Assembly (NCBI GenBank): GCA_002305765.1
Contig: DBQU01000018.1
Location: forward strand, 1-6,567
Length of the DNA: 6,567 nucleotides
Origin: Deltaproteobacteria bacterium UBA1386
GTDB taxonomy: Bacteria; Desulfobacterota; Syntrophorhabdia; Syntrophorhabdales; Syntrophorhabdaceae
Reading direction: 5' to 3'
The notes under the pieces are model-generated. The model was not told where the DNA came from. It saw only the letters and a program-made list of their open reading frames with translations, and did not search any database. Of the stretch, positions 5,967 to 6,567 are shown piece by piece. Both the position numbers and the translations under genes were made by a program. Each line of letters opens with the position of its first letter. Positions within the stretch are counted from its first letter, which is position 1.

Positions 5967-5972
5967 TCGATC

Positions 5973-6482
5973 ATGACAAAGAGGTATGTGTTGTTGGTGA
6001 TGGCTGTGTTCCTGGCAGTGTCCCTGAGCGGCTGCGGTTGTTTCTACCAGCAGATGAAGGGTGAAACTCCTCCGCCAGCTGCTCCGCCGGCGGCCGTGAC
6101 ACCGCCTGAGGCGAAGACACCGGTGCCTGTGGCGCCGGCCGCTGTGGCCCTCAGAGACATCCATTTCGATTTTGACCGGTACAACATCCGCGAGGGCGAC
6201 GCGGCTATCCTCAGGGAGAACATGAACTGGTTCCGCGATACGGCGAACAGGGGCAAGAAAGTGCGGATCGAGGGCCACTGCGACGAGCGCGGTACGGTGG
6301 AGTACAACCTCGTCCTGGGACAGAAGAGGGCCGACTCGACCAGAAACTTTCTTGTGGGTCTCGGCGCGGATGGCAGGCTTCTCGAAACGATAAGCTACGG
6401 GAAGGAAAAGCCTGTCGATCCGGGGCACAATGAAGAGGCCTGGGCGAAGAATCGTCGGGCCCACTTCCAGATGATGCAGTAG
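5973..6482 (+). CDS. pal: Peptidoglycan-associated lipoprotein, Pal/OmpA family
   Basis: A 169-residue outer-membrane lipoprotein that ties the outer membrane to peptidoglycan. Residues 1-20 are a lipoprotein signal peptide ending in the lipobox LSGC, with Cys21 lipidated; Gly at the next position fits outer-membrane sorting. A second Cys (23) follows. Residues 31-57 are a Pro/Ala-rich linker. The OmpA-like domain (about 60-168) opens with IHFDFDRYNI. Its binding motif EGHCDERGTVEYNLVLGQKRA (100-120) carries Asp104 and Arg119, the residues that contact diaminopimelate in Pal, and it closes with the usual NRRAHF near the C-terminus. Length and order match E. coli Pal. No tolA, tolB or tolQR is next to it, and a terminator follows at once, so it is monocistronic here. 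A stand-alone OmpA-family paralogue of the true Pal remains possible. Confidence 0.93.
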   Translation: MTKRYVLLVMAVFLAVSLSGCGCFYQQMKGETPPPAAPPAAVTPPEAKTPVPVAPAAVALRDIHFDFDRYNIREGDAAILRENMNWFRDTANRGKKVRIEGHCDERGTVEYNLVLGQKRADSTRNFLVGLGADGRLLETISYGKEKPVDPGHNEEAWAKNRRAHFQMMQ

Positions 6483-6501
6483 GTTGAGCAGGGAAGACAG
6501 G

Positions 6502-6532
6502 CAGGGAGGGGTTTCGGCCTCTCCCTGTTTTT
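6502..6532 (+). terminator. Intrinsic terminator after the Pal gene
   Basis: A 10-bp stem (CAGGGAGGGG at 6502-6511 with CCTCTCCCTG at 6518-6527, one G-T pair) with loop TTTCGG is followed by TTTTT. It begins 19 bases after the Pal stop codon. The remaining 35 bases to the window end hold nothing I can name. Confidence 0.93.
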
Positions 6533-6567
6533 AGCCTCATACGAGTTAACATAATATCCATTATCAG

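Overview
The window looks like an ordinary stretch of Gram-negative bacterial chromosome. The evidence is a Pal-type outer-membrane lipoprotein, a periplasmic c-type cytochrome, a membrane-anchored trypsin-like protease with a periplasmic domain, and an initiator tRNA with an encoded CCA end. The GC-rich coding sequence, strong AGGAGG ribosome sites and gene content would fit an anaerobic Desulfobacterota-type organism (the former Deltaproteobacteria), but that assignment is inference. I see no transposase, integrase, CRISPR array, phage gene or toxin-antitoxin pair.

Layout. Positions 1-1648 (minus) hold a class III nucleotidyl cyclase with four membrane helices, a cyclase domain, one TPR and an HD-GYP-like C-terminus that leaves the window. 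Its frame is broken by one extra base in an 8-G run at 982-989. Divergent from it is an M50 (site-2 protease family) zinc metallopeptidase (1831-2454, plus), which converges on a small secreted cytochrome c (2459-2734, minus). An initiator tRNA-Met (2854-2930, plus) follows, with its own promoter and terminator. A membrane-anchored serine protease of unusual architecture (3035-4423, minus) is divergent from a secreted choloylglycine hydrolase/penicillin V acylase family amidase (4647-5789, plus). A Pal/OmpA lipoprotein (5973-6482, plus) with an intrinsic terminator ends the window.

The genes do not form one operon. Strand alternates repeatedly, most genes have a promoter-like sequence of their own, and two clear intrinsic terminators are present. 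The shared theme is the cell envelope: membrane signalling, intramembrane and periplasmic proteolysis, periplasmic electron transfer, periplasmic amide hydrolysis and an outer membrane-peptidoglycan tether. I found no evidence that they act as one system.

The most notable points are the homopolymer frameshift in an otherwise intact cyclase, that cyclase's HD-GYP-like tail lacking its catalytic His, and the protease's combination of an HPD-less J-like cytoplasmic segment, a trypsin domain, a charged coiled coil instead of PDZ, and a four-cysteine C-terminus. No stretch over 300 bases lacks a gene. The longest gaps (1649-1830, 4424-4646, 5790-5972) hold mainly promoters and leaders.
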